Source of the DNA: Tangfeifania sp. | GTDB taxonomy: Bacteria; Bacteroidota; Bacteroidia; Bacteroidales; Prolixibacteraceae | Length of the DNA: 11,093 nucleotides | Direction: 5' to 3' | Assembly: GCA_018400515.1 (NCBI GenBank) | Contig: JAGYMR010000073.1 | Coordinates: 1 to 11,093 of the forward strand | Shown: in pieces, positions 1 through 5,786 of the stretch | Numbering within the stretch: the stretch's first letter is position 1 | How the letters are laid out: the number at the start of each line of letters is the position of its first letter | Made by a program: the position numbers and the translations under genes | The notes under the pieces: generated by a model | What the model was told of the DNA's origin: nothing | Seen by the model: only the letters and a program-made list of their open reading frames with translations | Database searches by the model: none

Positions 1-328
1 TCATGCAGCATCACGTGCCCGGAGGAAAAAAATTCTGAAGCGGACAAAAGGTTATTTCGGTGCGCGTAAAAATGTCTGGACAGTCGCAAAAAACACCTAT
101 GAAAAGGGATTGCAGTATGCCTACCGCGACCGTAAAGCGAAAAAAAGAACATTCCGTGCATTGTGGATCCAGCGGATCAATGCGGCTGCCCGGCTGGAGG
201 GAATGTCGTATTCGCAGTTCATGGGACTGTTGAAGAAAAATGATGTCGCCATCAACCGGAAAGTGCTTGCCGATTTGGCAATGAACCAGCCGGAGGCATT
301 TAAGGCGATTGTCGATAAAGTGAAATGA
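1..328 (+). CDS. rplT: 50S ribosomal protein L20, 5'-truncated
   Basis: L20 binds 23S rRNA early in assembly of the large ribosomal subunit, and in some bacteria represses its own operon. The reading frame enters at base 2 and gives 108 residues beginning [20 protein letters not shown], the N-terminal basic tail of L20. [13 protein letters not shown] and [18 protein letters not shown] follow, then the globular C-terminal domain ending [11 protein letters not shown]20 is usually about 114-118 residues, so only roughly six N-terminal residues lie outside the window. The frame is intact with no internal stop. Normally infC and rpmI lie upstream, but that is outside the window. A strong terminator 40 bp downstream ends the transcription unit. 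Identification is near certain. Confidence 0.97.
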   Translation, partial: HAASRARRKKILKRTKGYFGARKNVWTVAKNTYEKGLQYAYRDRKAKKRTFRALWIQRINAAARLEGMSYSQFMGLLKKNDVAINRKVLADLAMNQPEAFKAIVDKVK

Positions 329-367
329 ATGACGCAGAAGGAATAATGATTTTGAGAACGGAAGATG

Positions 368-398
368 AACCCGGGAGATTATCTCCCGGGTTTTTTTT
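368..398 (+). terminator. Rho-independent terminator after rplT
   Basis: A perfect 10-bp stem (AACCCGGGAG at 368-377 with CTCCCGGGTT at 383-392) encloses a 5-nt loop ATTAT. A run of eight T follows at 391-398. The stem is GC-rich and starts 39 bp after the rplT stop, so it very likely ends the infC-rpmI-rplT type transcript. Confidence 0.92.
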
Positions 399-488
399 CG
401 CTTGTTTTTCCGGGAATTACACCCTGAATGCTGCCAGAAAACTGCCTTTCAGGGATAAATGGATGGGTTAATGAACGTTTCTTTGTTC

Positions 489-526
489 AAAAAAGCGTGA
501 AGGATTCCTTTGGTACGCTTTTTTTT
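489..526 (+). terminator. Second hairpin with T tract, possible terminator
   Basis: AAAAAAGCGT (489-498) pairs with ACGCTTTTTT (515-524). An inner stem AAGG/CCTT (500-503 with 507-510) sits around an ATT loop, with an asymmetric bulge between the two stems. The T tract runs from 519 to 526. The A-rich left arm means it could also act in the opposite direction. No gene lies between this and the rplT terminator, so its client transcript is unknown. TTTG at 482-485 followed 19 bp later by TTCCTTTG (505-512) also resembles a Bacteroidota promoter, so promoter function is an alternative reading. Confidence 0.5.
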
Positions 527-541
527 GTTTTGATTTCGTTT

Positions 542-549
542 TATTTTTG
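542..549 (+). promoter_or_regulatory. Candidate -7 box for divIC
   Basis: TATTTTTG matches the Bacteroidota -7 consensus TAnnTTTG exactly. The -33 side is weak: only a T run, not a clean TTTG, lies 19-21 bp upstream. If used, transcription would start near 556 and divIC would have a long leader carrying one or two hairpins. The T-rich local composition makes chance matches likely. Confidence 0.3.
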
Positions 550-570
550 AATCAGGTTTTTACCTGATTC
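549..570. repeat. Perfect 9-bp inverted repeat in divIC upstream region
   Basis: GAATCAGGT (549-557) and ACCTGATTC (562-570) form a 9-bp perfect stem with a TTTT loop. No T tract follows on either strand, so it is not a canonical terminator. It could be a leader hairpin or protein-binding site. The palindrome TTCCCGGGAA (568-577) follows immediately. Confidence 0.55.
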
Positions 571-591
571 CCGGGAACGGTTTTTTTCTTT

Positions 592-606
592 CCGGCAGGA
601 TGCCGG
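592..606. repeat. Short GC-rich hairpin upstream of divIC
   Basis: CCGGCA (592-597) and TGCCGG (601-606) can form a 6-bp stem with a GGA loop, followed by CTTTT. It is a weak terminator-like or structural element about 120 bp before the chosen divIC start. Confidence 0.35.
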
Positions 607-729
607 CTTTTCCGGGAAGTGATGCGTGCCCGTTTTCCATTGTGAAAACAAACGGGAAAAGTTAAACCGGAGTACGGGCGGATGCCGGTCCCGGATACGG
701 AGTTGAAGGAAAATCAAAAATATATAGGA

Positions 730-1044
730 ATGACACAGGGAGGAAATACAAAGCGAAGGTGGTTTAAGCGATTGGGCAACAAGTATTTGATTGCTTCTTT
801 GTTGTTTCTTGCCTGGTTCGTATTTTTTGATGAAAACAGTTTTGTGGCCCACATGGAAAATAAGCGGCGCCTGAAAGAGCTGATTGAGCAAAAGGAGTAT
901 TACATCGAAAAAATTGCCGCTGATAAACAGAAGCTGGAAGATCTTAACGCCGGGAAGGAGGAGCTTGAAAAATTCGCCCGTGAACACTACTTCATGGCCG
1001 AACCCGGTGAAGATGTTTTCATCGTTGTTGAATCTGAGGATTAA
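730..1044 (+). CDS. FtsB/DivIC-type septum formation initiator protein
   Basis: This is a small bitopic membrane protein of the FtsB/DivIC family. In the division machinery such proteins form a complex with FtsL and FtsQ/DivIB to license septal peptidoglycan synthesis. With this start it has 104 residues: a short basic cytoplasmic segment (KRRWFKRLGNKY), one hydrophobic helix at about 19-33 (LIASLLFLAWFVFF), a charged heptad-like coiled coil at about 42-80, and the conserved tail EKFAREHYFMAEPGEDVFIV. An in-frame ATG at 682 would add 16 polar residues. I prefer 730 because homologues are about 100 residues with the basic segment near the N-terminus, and because the DNA just upstream is A/T-rich. 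Neither start has a convincing ribosome binding site. The family call is firm; the start is uncertain. Confidence 0.9.
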   Translation: MTQGGNTKRRWFKRLGNKYLIASLLFLAWFVFFDENSFVAHMENKRRLKELIEQKEYYIEKIAADKQKLEDLNAGKEELEKFAREHYFMAEPGEDVFIVVESED

Positions 1045-1221
1045 CCCCTGAAGATCCGGCCTGCTTGTGATGATTCCGCCAACAATTGGTCCGGCGGTTG
1101 GGAAATATTTTCCGGCTGCAGAAAAGAGTAATTATCCCGGAATGGTTTTTGTAAAATGTTGCGGGGGTGTTTTTTAATGGGATATTATTTCTTATATTGC
1201 TGTAGGATTATGAAACGAGTA

Positions 1222-1236
1222 TGTAAAATATTTACA
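1222..1236. promoter_or_regulatory. 15-bp palindrome upstream of yqgE, candidate operator
   Basis: TGTAAA-ATA-TTTACA is a perfect odd palindrome with 6-bp arms, centred about 46 bp before the first yqgE start codon. It has the shape of a dimeric regulator site, but no regulator gene is present in the window. A weak -7-like TATATTGC lies at 1193-1200, which would place the palindrome in the early transcribed leader. Confidence 0.35.
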
Positions 1237-1247
1237 CCAGGGGGAAT

Positions 1248-1307
1248 GATTAAAATAGATGTGCGTTCCATACGATGCCTTTGAAAATGAACAATTTTAA
1301 TCGTATG
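1248..1307 (+). repeat. Two overlapping inverted repeats across the yqgE start region
   Basis: GATTAAAAT (1248-1256) is complementary to ATTTTAATC (1294-1302). CATACGAT (1269-1276) is complementary to ATCGTATG (1300-1307). The two right arms share 1300-1302, so the hairpins cannot form fully at once. The second hairpin buries the ATG at 1305 and part of the ATG at 1275. This could be a translation-controlling leader, or chance pairing in A/T-rich sequence. Confidence 0.4.
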
Positions 1308-1895
1308 AAAGACAATTTAGACATATTCAGAATCAAGACCAACAATGTGGAACCGAAAAAGGGGCGGATCTTAATTGCGGAACCGTTTCTGCCCGGGACC
1401 TATTTCAACCGTTCGGTCATCCTTCTCGTTGCTTATGGCAAAAAGGGAGCCGTTGGTTTCATCCTGAACAAAAAGGTGGATGTAGCCATTGATGAATTAT
1501 TGCCCGGTTTTCCCGATGTGGATGTGGATGTTTACCTGGGCGGTCCCGTTGCCACCGATTCGGTTTATTTTATTCATAAATTCGGGGAAAAGATTCCCGG
1601 AAGTATACATGTTTTGGGCGACCTTTACTGGGGCGGCGATTTTGAGATCCTTAAACAAAAGGTGAAAGCCGGTGTAGTGGATTTGGCTGATATACGTTTT
1701 TTTGTGGGGTACTCCGGATGGGATTCGGGCCAGCTGGAGCAGGAGATCAAAGAAGACTCCTGGCTGGTGAACGATGTTGATGAAGAGGCCGTGATGCGGG
1801 AACTGGATGAGGCATCGTGGGGTGATTTTGTAAAAAAAGTCGGATACCGTTATTCGATCTGGGAGAATTTCCCTGAAAATCCGGCGATGAATTAA
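1275..1895 (+). CDS. YqgE/AlgH family protein (DUF179)
   Basis: The protein has 206 residues and belongs to the YqgE/AlgH family, a widely conserved single-domain fold of unsettled biochemical role; the name AlgH comes from alginate regulation in Pseudomonas. Hallmarks are GRILIAEPFL (30-39), RSVILLV (46-52), VGFILNK (60-66), GGPV (89-92) and the diagnostic FFVGYSGWDSGQLEQEI (142-158), followed by W-rich C-terminal segments. Three in-frame ATGs occur at 1275, 1287 and 1305. Alignment from memory to Bacteroides homologues, which begin a few residues before DIFKIK, favours 1305 (196 residues), but 1275 is the longest supported form. The gene sits 230 bp after divIC with possible leader structures, and ends 11 bp from the convergent minus-strand operon. 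The T-rich gap there contains no clear hairpin. Confidence 0.93.
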   Translation: MPLKMNNFNRMKDNLDIFRIKTNNVEPKKGRILIAEPFLPGTYFNRSVILLVAYGKKGAVGFILNKKVDVAIDELLPGFPDVDVDVYLGGPVATDSVYFIHKFGEKIPGSIHVLGDLYWGGDFEILKQKVKAGVVDLADIRFFVGYSGWDSGQLEQEIKEDSWLVNDVDEEAVMRELDEASWGDFVKKVGYRYSIWENFPENPAMN

Positions 1896-1906
1896 TTTCT
1901 TTTTTT

Positions 1907-2740
1907 TTACTGATTCTTTGTTTTTGTTTCTAATATGCGATTCACCCGGTCATTGATCCGCCGGGAAAAAGAGTGAAGGTAGCGTTTGTTTTCAATTCCC
2001 AGGACCCATTGAATGCCTTTTTGCTCGCTGGCCAGAAACAGTTCATCCATTTCTGCCAGATCGTCCTGTTTTACCGAGGGTGTCTCCGTGATCCCGAGCG
2101 ATTCTTTCCTTGCAGCTTCAAAAATGAAGGGTTTTATTACATCTTCGTAACAACCGGCTGTTGTTGCCGGAGTGATCAATTCGCTGTTTTTGACCATAAA
2201 AATGTTAGCACCGGCACATTCACATACGGCGTTATTTTCATTCAGGACAATGGCATTCTGAAAATGCGTTCCTTTTAGTTCTGCCCGGGCGGCTTCCCAT
2301 AATGATTCGTTGAAAAACGAAAAGGCATTCCATGGGTTGGAAGAATTTTTCCGGAGGTTGGCAAAAGTAAGCAGAAGCCCTTTTTCTGAAAAAGGAAAAT
2401 CAAAATTCTCACAAGCAGTGGCGGTGATGAGGGTGGTGGTTTTATTATCATGCCAGAGCATCCTGAAATGGACCAGTCCCGAACGGAAGAATTTGTTTTT
2501 ATTCAGCATCCGTTTGGTTATCCGGAACAGCTCTCTTTTGTTGCTGAAAATTCGGGGGAGTTCCAGCCTCAAAGCCGCTGCCTGGCGGTGGAGGGATTCC
2601 AGGTTTTCATTAAAAAGCGGAATGCCCCCGAAGCCAAACCACATTTTTTGGGAGATTGTCCGGAAATCTCCGAGGAAAAGTCCGGTGAGATCCGCTTCTT
2701 CTTTTTTTACGATTTCATCATTTATAATAAAAAAGCCCAT
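1907..2740 (-). CDS. Class IV aminotransferase-like protein lacking the PLP lysine
   Basis: This 277-residue protein has the fold-type IV PLP enzyme layout (branched-chain aminotransferase, D-amino acid aminotransferase, aminodeoxychorismate lyase). Visible markers are LGDFRTI near 23-29 in place of the usual GDGxFETI, AIVLNENNAVCECAGANIF at 163-181 including the conserved Glu174 and Asn179, ITP at 189-191, and FLASEQKGIQWV at 235-246. The catalytic lysine normally sits in a pattern like SPLxxxKTxxY; here the aligned stretch is NPWNAFSFFN (135-144) with Ser141 at that position, codon at 2318-2320. The GxxR motif after the TP loop also reads DVIK. This may be a non-catalytic paralogue or one with changed chemistry. 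It is the last gene of the minus-strand operon, starting 3 bp after the rhomboid stop. The family call is good; its function is unknown. Confidence 0.8.
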   Translation of the reverse strand: MGFFIINDEIVKKEEADLTGLFLGDFRTISQKMWFGFGGIPLFNENLESLHRQAAALRLELPRIFSNKRELFRITKRMLNKNKFFRSGLVHFRMLWHDNKTTTLITATACENFDFPFSEKGLLLTFANLRKNSSNPWNAFSFFNESLWEAARAELKGTHFQNAIVLNENNAVCECAGANIFMVKNSELITPATTAGCYEDVIKPFIFEAARKESLGITETPSVKQDDLAEMDELFLASEQKGIQWVLGIENKRYLHSFSRRINDRVNRILETKTKNQ

Positions 2741-2743
2741 GGA

Positions 2744-3355
2744 TCAAAAGAATGAAAACAACTGGCCGATAAAACGGTCGAACAGTTCCGGTTTTAACAG
2801 GATGGGATAGATAAATCCGAAAACAGCGCCCAGAAAGTGGGCATCGTGCGCTACATTGTCCCTTTTCCGTTTCCCCATCTGATAAGAATAGAGCAGATAC
2901 CCTACAGCAAAGAGGATGCCGGGGATGGGAATAATGGCAAACAGGTAGAGCATTTCGAGCGGATCCAGAAAGATAAAGGTGAAGAGCACCGCTGATACGG
3001 CACCTGAAGCCCCCACGGCATTGTAATAATAATCGTTTTTGTGTTTGATGAGGCTCCAGGCGTTGGAGATCAGCAAACCTCCCAGGTAGAGGATCAGGAA
3101 ATAGAGTACCGCCCGCTGGTCAAAAAAATATTCGAAATAACTTTCCACATTTCTTCCGAAAAAATACAAAACAAGCATGTTCACCAGCAAATGGGGCCAG
3201 CTTACATGAATAAAAGCATGGGAGACCAGCCGGTAATATTGTTTTTGGTGGAGTACCTGTGCTGCATTGAACTGCAATTTCTCCATGAGCCCCTGGTTCT
3301 GAAATGCCAGATAGGAAACCACGCCCGTTATCCCGATTATAATCCATGTTACCAT
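2744..3355 (-). CDS. Rhomboid family intramembrane serine protease
   Basis: This 203-residue polytopic membrane protein should cleave transmembrane substrates within the bilayer. It shows the core rhomboid signatures: the HxxxN element HLLVN (55-59) in the second core helix, the catalytic serine motif GASG (115-118, Ser117), and the catalytic histidine in AHFLGAVFGF (172-181, His173). About six hydrophobic segments are visible: 2-18, 55-68, 82-99, 112-130, 135-157 and 173-187. The length fits the minimal six-helix form without extra domains. Its start codon overlaps the holA stop by one base (TAATG), which suggests translational coupling, and aminotransferase-like translation starts 3 bp after it. 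The substrate cannot be inferred. The active site looks complete. Confidence 0.93.
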   Translation of the reverse strand: MVTWIIIGITGVVSYLAFQNQGLMEKLQFNAAQVLHQKQYYRLVSHAFIHVSWPHLLVNMLVLYFFGRNVESYFEYFFDQRAVLYFLILYLGGLLISNAWSLIKHKNDYYYNAVGASGAVSAVLFTFIFLDPLEMLYLFAIIPIPGILFAVGYLLYSYQMGKRKRDNVAHDAHFLGAVFGFIYPILLKPELFDRFIGQLFSFF

Positions 3356-4362
3356 TAGTGAAGAATTTTATAGATCATTTCTTTTTGTAATTCACTGCTG
3401 TCGGTCAGCCCCGAAACATCCACCCCTTTGCTTTTCATATCGTATTCGCGCAGAATGCCAATAATTTGGTATAATTTGGCCGGCGAATAATTTCTGGAGG
3501 CAGCTTTAATTTTACTGACGTAAAATGGATGGCTCTTCAGCTCTGCAGCGGCACTCCTTTCGTTCTTATTTTCTAAAAAATGGTAGGAGAAGATTTTGGA
3601 AAAAAACGTAAAGAGCGTTGCGGTAGTTCGCTGAATCGGGTGCTGGACCGGGTTTGCACCAAAATAGTGAATGATTTGGTTGGCTTTGAAAATATTTTTG
3701 TTCGCCAGAGCATCCTGCAGTTCCAGCAGGTTGAATTCTTTGCTCAGTCCGATGTTTTTTTCAATATCCGCCGGAGTAATTTTCCGGGGTTCTTTCAGGG
3801 CGATCATGAGCTTGTTGAGCTCATTGGAGACTTTCCCCAGGTCATTCCCGAGATAGGCGGTTAAAATTTGTGCGGCCTGGGGAGCTATGGAAAATTCATA
3901 TTTTTTCAAAAATTTTTCTATCCATGCAGGAACCTTGTCCTCATAAATTTTTTTCGTGGTCATAATGACTCCATTCTGGTCAATGGTCCTGGCCAGTTTC
4001 GTATTGGCATTCAGTTTTTTGTATTTATAATTGAGCACCAGCAAAGTAGAGGCCATGGGTTTATTGGCATACCTTTCCAGTTTTTCAATCTCATTCAGGG
4101 CCTGGGCTTCTTTAACAATGATCACCTGCCGGTCGGCCATCATGGGAAACCGGAGGGCCGCTTCAGCAATGGTCCGGTAATCCGAATCTTTTCCGTAAAA
4201 GATGGTCAGGTTAAAGCTTTTTTCTGCCTCTGCCAGTACATTTTTTTCGATGTAATCGGAGACCCGGTCGATAAAATAGGGCTCTTCCCCCTGCAGCAGG
4301 TAAAGGGGATGGTACACTTTTTTCTTCAGGTTGTCAAGAAGGCGTTCAAAATCCGTTTGCAT
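3355..4362 (-). CDS. holA: DNA polymerase III subunit delta
   Basis: Delta is the clamp-loader subunit that opens the sliding beta clamp and, with delta-prime and tau/gamma, loads it on primed DNA. The protein has 335 residues, normal for the family. It starts with the expected YLLQGEEPYFIDRV (21-34), continues with FPMMADRQVIIVKEAQAL (72-89) of the AAA+-like N-terminal domain, and has LGNDLGKVSNELNKL (171-185), which leads towards the C-terminal collar domain (ending KEMIYKILH). As is usual for delta, there is no functional Walker ATPase motif. It is the second gene of the operon, 18 bp after amn, and its stop overlaps the rhomboid start. In Bacteroidota holA is commonly seen near amn and the HsdR-N gene, which supports the call. 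Confidence 0.94.
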   Translation of the reverse strand: MQTDFERLLDNLKKKVYHPLYLLQGEEPYFIDRVSDYIEKNVLAEAEKSFNLTIFYGKDSDYRTIAEAALRFPMMADRQVIIVKEAQALNEIEKLERYANKPMASTLLVLNYKYKKLNANTKLARTIDQNGVIMTTKKIYEDKVPAWIEKFLKKYEFSIAPQAAQILTAYLGNDLGKVSNELNKLMIALKEPRKITPADIEKNIGLSKEFNLLELQDALANKNIFKANQIIHYFGANPVQHPIQRTTATLFTFFSKIFSYHFLENKNERSAAAELKSHPFYVSKIKAASRNYSPAKLYQIIGILREYDMKSKGVDVSGLTDSSELQKEMIYKILH

Positions 4363-4380
4363 CTGGAGCTGTTTTTCCGG

Positions 4381-5151
4381 TTAAAATCTCAGGTGTTTTA
4401 CTGAAAGGCCGTGGTTTTTTATTTCCAGGAGGGCATCGATGCCGGTCTGTAGATGGGTATTGATAAACTGGTGCGTTACCAGCCGGTCACTTTCGCTGGT
4501 TTTTACCCCTGCCGAGATCATGGGCTGGTCGGTTACCAGCAGGAGTGCTCCGGTAGGAATTTTATTGGCAAACCCCACGGTAAAAAGGGTGGCTGTTTCC
4601 ATATCGATGGCCATCGCCCTGGTTTTTGTCAGGTGTTTTTTGAATTTTTCATCAAATTCCCAGACCCGCCGGTTCATTGTATAGACCACACCCGACCAGT
4701 AGTCAGTTCCGGAATCGCGCAAAATATGCGATACAGCGCGATGAATGTTGAATGCCGGGAGGGCCGGCACCTCGGGGGGAAGGTAATCAGAGGATGTTCC
4801 CTCATTGCGGATCGCTGCAATGGGCAGAATGAAATCGCCCAGCTGGTTTTTTTTCTTTAGTCCCCCGCATTTTCCCAGGAAAAGAACACCTTTGGGTTTA
4901 ATGGCCCCCAGCAGGTCCATGACGGTGGCGGCATTGGGACTCCCCATGCCGAAATTGATAATGGTGATGCCCCCGGCCGTCGCATTGGGCATGTTTTTGT
5001 CGCTTCCTTCCACCGGAACGTCAAAACGCCGGGCAAACTTCTCCACATAATTCATAAAATTGGTGAGGAGAATAAATTCCCCGAATGTTTCCAGATTTTT
5101 TCCGGTGTATCGGGGCAACCAGTTTTCAACAATCTCTTTTTTTGTCTTCAT
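4381..5151 (-). CDS. amn: AMP nucleosidase (nucleoside phosphorylase superfamily)
   Basis: It is predicted to hydrolyse AMP to adenine and ribose-5-phosphate, so adjusting the adenylate pool in the cytoplasm. The 256-residue protein is the short Bacteroidota-type form, one phosphorylase-like domain without the extra N-terminal domain of the E. coli enzyme. Motifs are INFGMGSPNAATVMDLL (65-81), the nucleotide-binding strand LFLGKCGGL (90-98), GTSSDYLP (118-125), AIDMETATLF (181-190) with the superfamily ME pair that contacts ribose, and DQP (208-210). It is the first gene of the operon, and a good promoter-like sequence lies about 50 bp upstream. A related phosphorylase specificity is possible, but the gene neighbourhood and motifs favour AMP nucleosidase. 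Confidence 0.88.
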   Translation of the reverse strand: MKTKKEIVENWLPRYTGKNLETFGEFILLTNFMNYVEKFARRFDVPVEGSDKNMPNATAGGITIINFGMGSPNAATVMDLLGAIKPKGVLFLGKCGGLKKKNQLGDFILPIAAIRNEGTSSDYLPPEVPALPAFNIHRAVSHILRDSGTDYWSGVVYTMNRRVWEFDEKFKKHLTKTRAMAIDMETATLFTVGFANKIPTGALLLVTDQPMISAGVKTSESDRLVTHQFINTHLQTGIDALLEIKNHGLSVKHLRF

Positions 5152-5181
5152 TTATTAAAATTACAGAAGAATGACTTATTT

Positions 5182-5195
5182 TGTTCACGGGAACA
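5182..5195. promoter_or_regulatory. TGTTC-N4-GAACA inverted repeat in amn leader
   Basis: TGTTC (5182-5186) and GAACA (5191-5195) flank ACGG. The element sits just downstream of the predicted amn transcription start, so it could be an operator or a small 5' leader hairpin. Five-base arms are short, so chance is a real alternative. Confidence 0.3.
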
Positions 5196-5203
5196 GGCTA
5201 CCA

Positions 5204-5235
5204 CAAAAGTACACTTTTCCACGGGGTCAGCCAAT
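5204..5235 (-). promoter_or_regulatory. Candidate Bacteroidota promoter for the amn operon
   Basis: Read on the minus strand, TACTTTTG (plus-strand 5204-5211) matches TAnnTTTG exactly. ATTG (5232-5235), one mismatch from the -33 TTTG, lies 20 bp upstream. Transcription would begin near 5197, giving a leader of about 46 nt. An inverted repeat AAAAGT-AC-ACTTTT (5205-5218) overlaps the -7 box. Confidence 0.45.
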
Positions 5236-5267
5236 ATTTGTTAAAAACTAAAAAGGGAAACGGGAAA

Positions 5268-5708
5268 ATGCAACAACTGAACCTGCCGTCCTACGGTTTC
5301 AGGTTGAAGCGGCAGCGGGATAAGAAGTACATCTTTGATGCGGTCCGGAAGAAATTTGTTTTACTGACCCCCGAGGAGTGGGTGCGGCAGAATTTTATCC
5401 GGTTTCTGATAAACGATAAAAAGTACCCCCCGGCGTTAATGGCTGTTGAAAAACAGCTCGAATTGAATGAGAAATTGTTCCGGTTCGACCTTCTTGTATT
5501 CCGCCGGAACGGCGATCCTTATCTGATTGCTGAGTTCAAGGCCCCGAATGTAAAGATTAGTCAGGAGACCTTCGACCAGGTGGTGCGGTACAACAGTGGA
5601 TTAAAGGTGGCGCTGGTAATCGTGTCCAATGGGCTGCAGCATTTTGTTTGTGCCATGGATTATGCTTCGGGAAGCTATGCGTTTTTAAAGGAGATTCCCC
5701 GTTACTGA
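5268..5708 (+). CDS. Lone HsdR-N / PD-(D/E)XK nuclease-fold protein
   Basis: This 146-residue protein matches the type I restriction enzyme R-subunit N-terminal domain (HSDR_N) that occurs as a stand-alone gene across Bacteroidota. It opens MQQLNLPSYGFRLKRQRDKK, then TPEEWVRQNFIRFL (34-47). A PD-(D/E)XK-like active site follows: Glu61 in AVEKQL, Asp74 in FRFDLLVF, and Glu89-Phe-Lys91 in LIAEFKAP. A Gln follows in TFDQVVRYN (101-109), as in many family members. An upstream in-frame TTG at 5181 would add 29 residues, but the ATG at 5268 gives the typical length and N-terminus. No hsdM, hsdS or helicase domain is nearby, so a restriction role is unlikely. It is divergent from amn-holA, and a housekeeping DNA role is inference only. 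Confidence 0.85.
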   Translation: MQQLNLPSYGFRLKRQRDKKYIFDAVRKKFVLLTPEEWVRQNFIRFLINDKKYPPALMAVEKQLELNEKLFRFDLLVFRRNGDPYLIAEFKAPNVKISQETFDQVVRYNSGLKVALVIVSNGLQHFVCAMDYASGSYAFLKEIPRY

Positions 5709-5729
5709 AGCCGGAGAATTTCCTTTTCA

Positions 5730-5772
5730 GGCCGGCGCGTCCTGTCCCGGGAACGCGCATGGCCGCGCATGG
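5730..5772. repeat. GC-rich hairpin and 9-bp direct repeat between convergent genes
   Basis: GGCC (5730-5733) and GCGCGT (5735-5740) can pair with ACGCGC (5753-5758) and GGCC (5761-5764) around a 12-nt loop. CGCGCATGG also occurs twice, at 5754-5762 and 5764-5772. The element lies between the convergent ends of the HsdR-N and trehalose genes. It lacks a T tract on either side, so it is not a classical terminator, although it may still slow or separate the two transcripts. Confidence 0.4.
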
Positions 5773-5786
5773 GTTCTGCGAATAAA

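Larger units (their letters stand above)
329..729. other. Gene-free hairpin-rich gap between rplT and divIC
   Basis: This 401-bp stretch holds no convincing protein-coding gene. It contains the rplT terminator (368-398), an unassigned segment at 399-488, a second hairpin running into a T tract (489-526), a promoter-like box (542-549), and two further hairpins (549-570 and 592-606). In the 399-488 segment, CCCTGA at 422-427 can pair with TCAGGG at 449-454. That segment is flanked by terminator-like structures on both sides and could encode a small RNA, but I see no known RNA family and no good promoter for it. A reading frame on the minus strand here is only the antisense shadow of divIC. Confidence 0.5.

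Noticed and set aside
549..570. Perfect hairpin considered as a terminator
   Set aside because: No T tract follows on either strand, so it is recorded only as an inverted repeat.
541..987. Minus-strand open frame of 148 codons across the divIC region
   Set aside because: It is antisense to a clear DivIC-type protein, has no recognisable motifs, and its composition looks like a complement shadow.
1076..1097. CCGCC/GGCGG hairpin after divIC considered as a terminator
   Set aside because: The stem is only 5 bp with a large loop and no T tract follows.
3868..4404. Plus-strand open frame of 178 codons opposite holA
   Set aside because: It is antisense to holA and the amn-holA junction, and its Phe-rich composition is what antisense of Lys-rich coding sequence gives.
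5268..5708. HsdR-N gene considered as part of a type I restriction system
   Set aside because: No hsdM, hsdS or helicase/translocase domain is present, and the complete protein is only 146 residues, matching known stand-alone forms.
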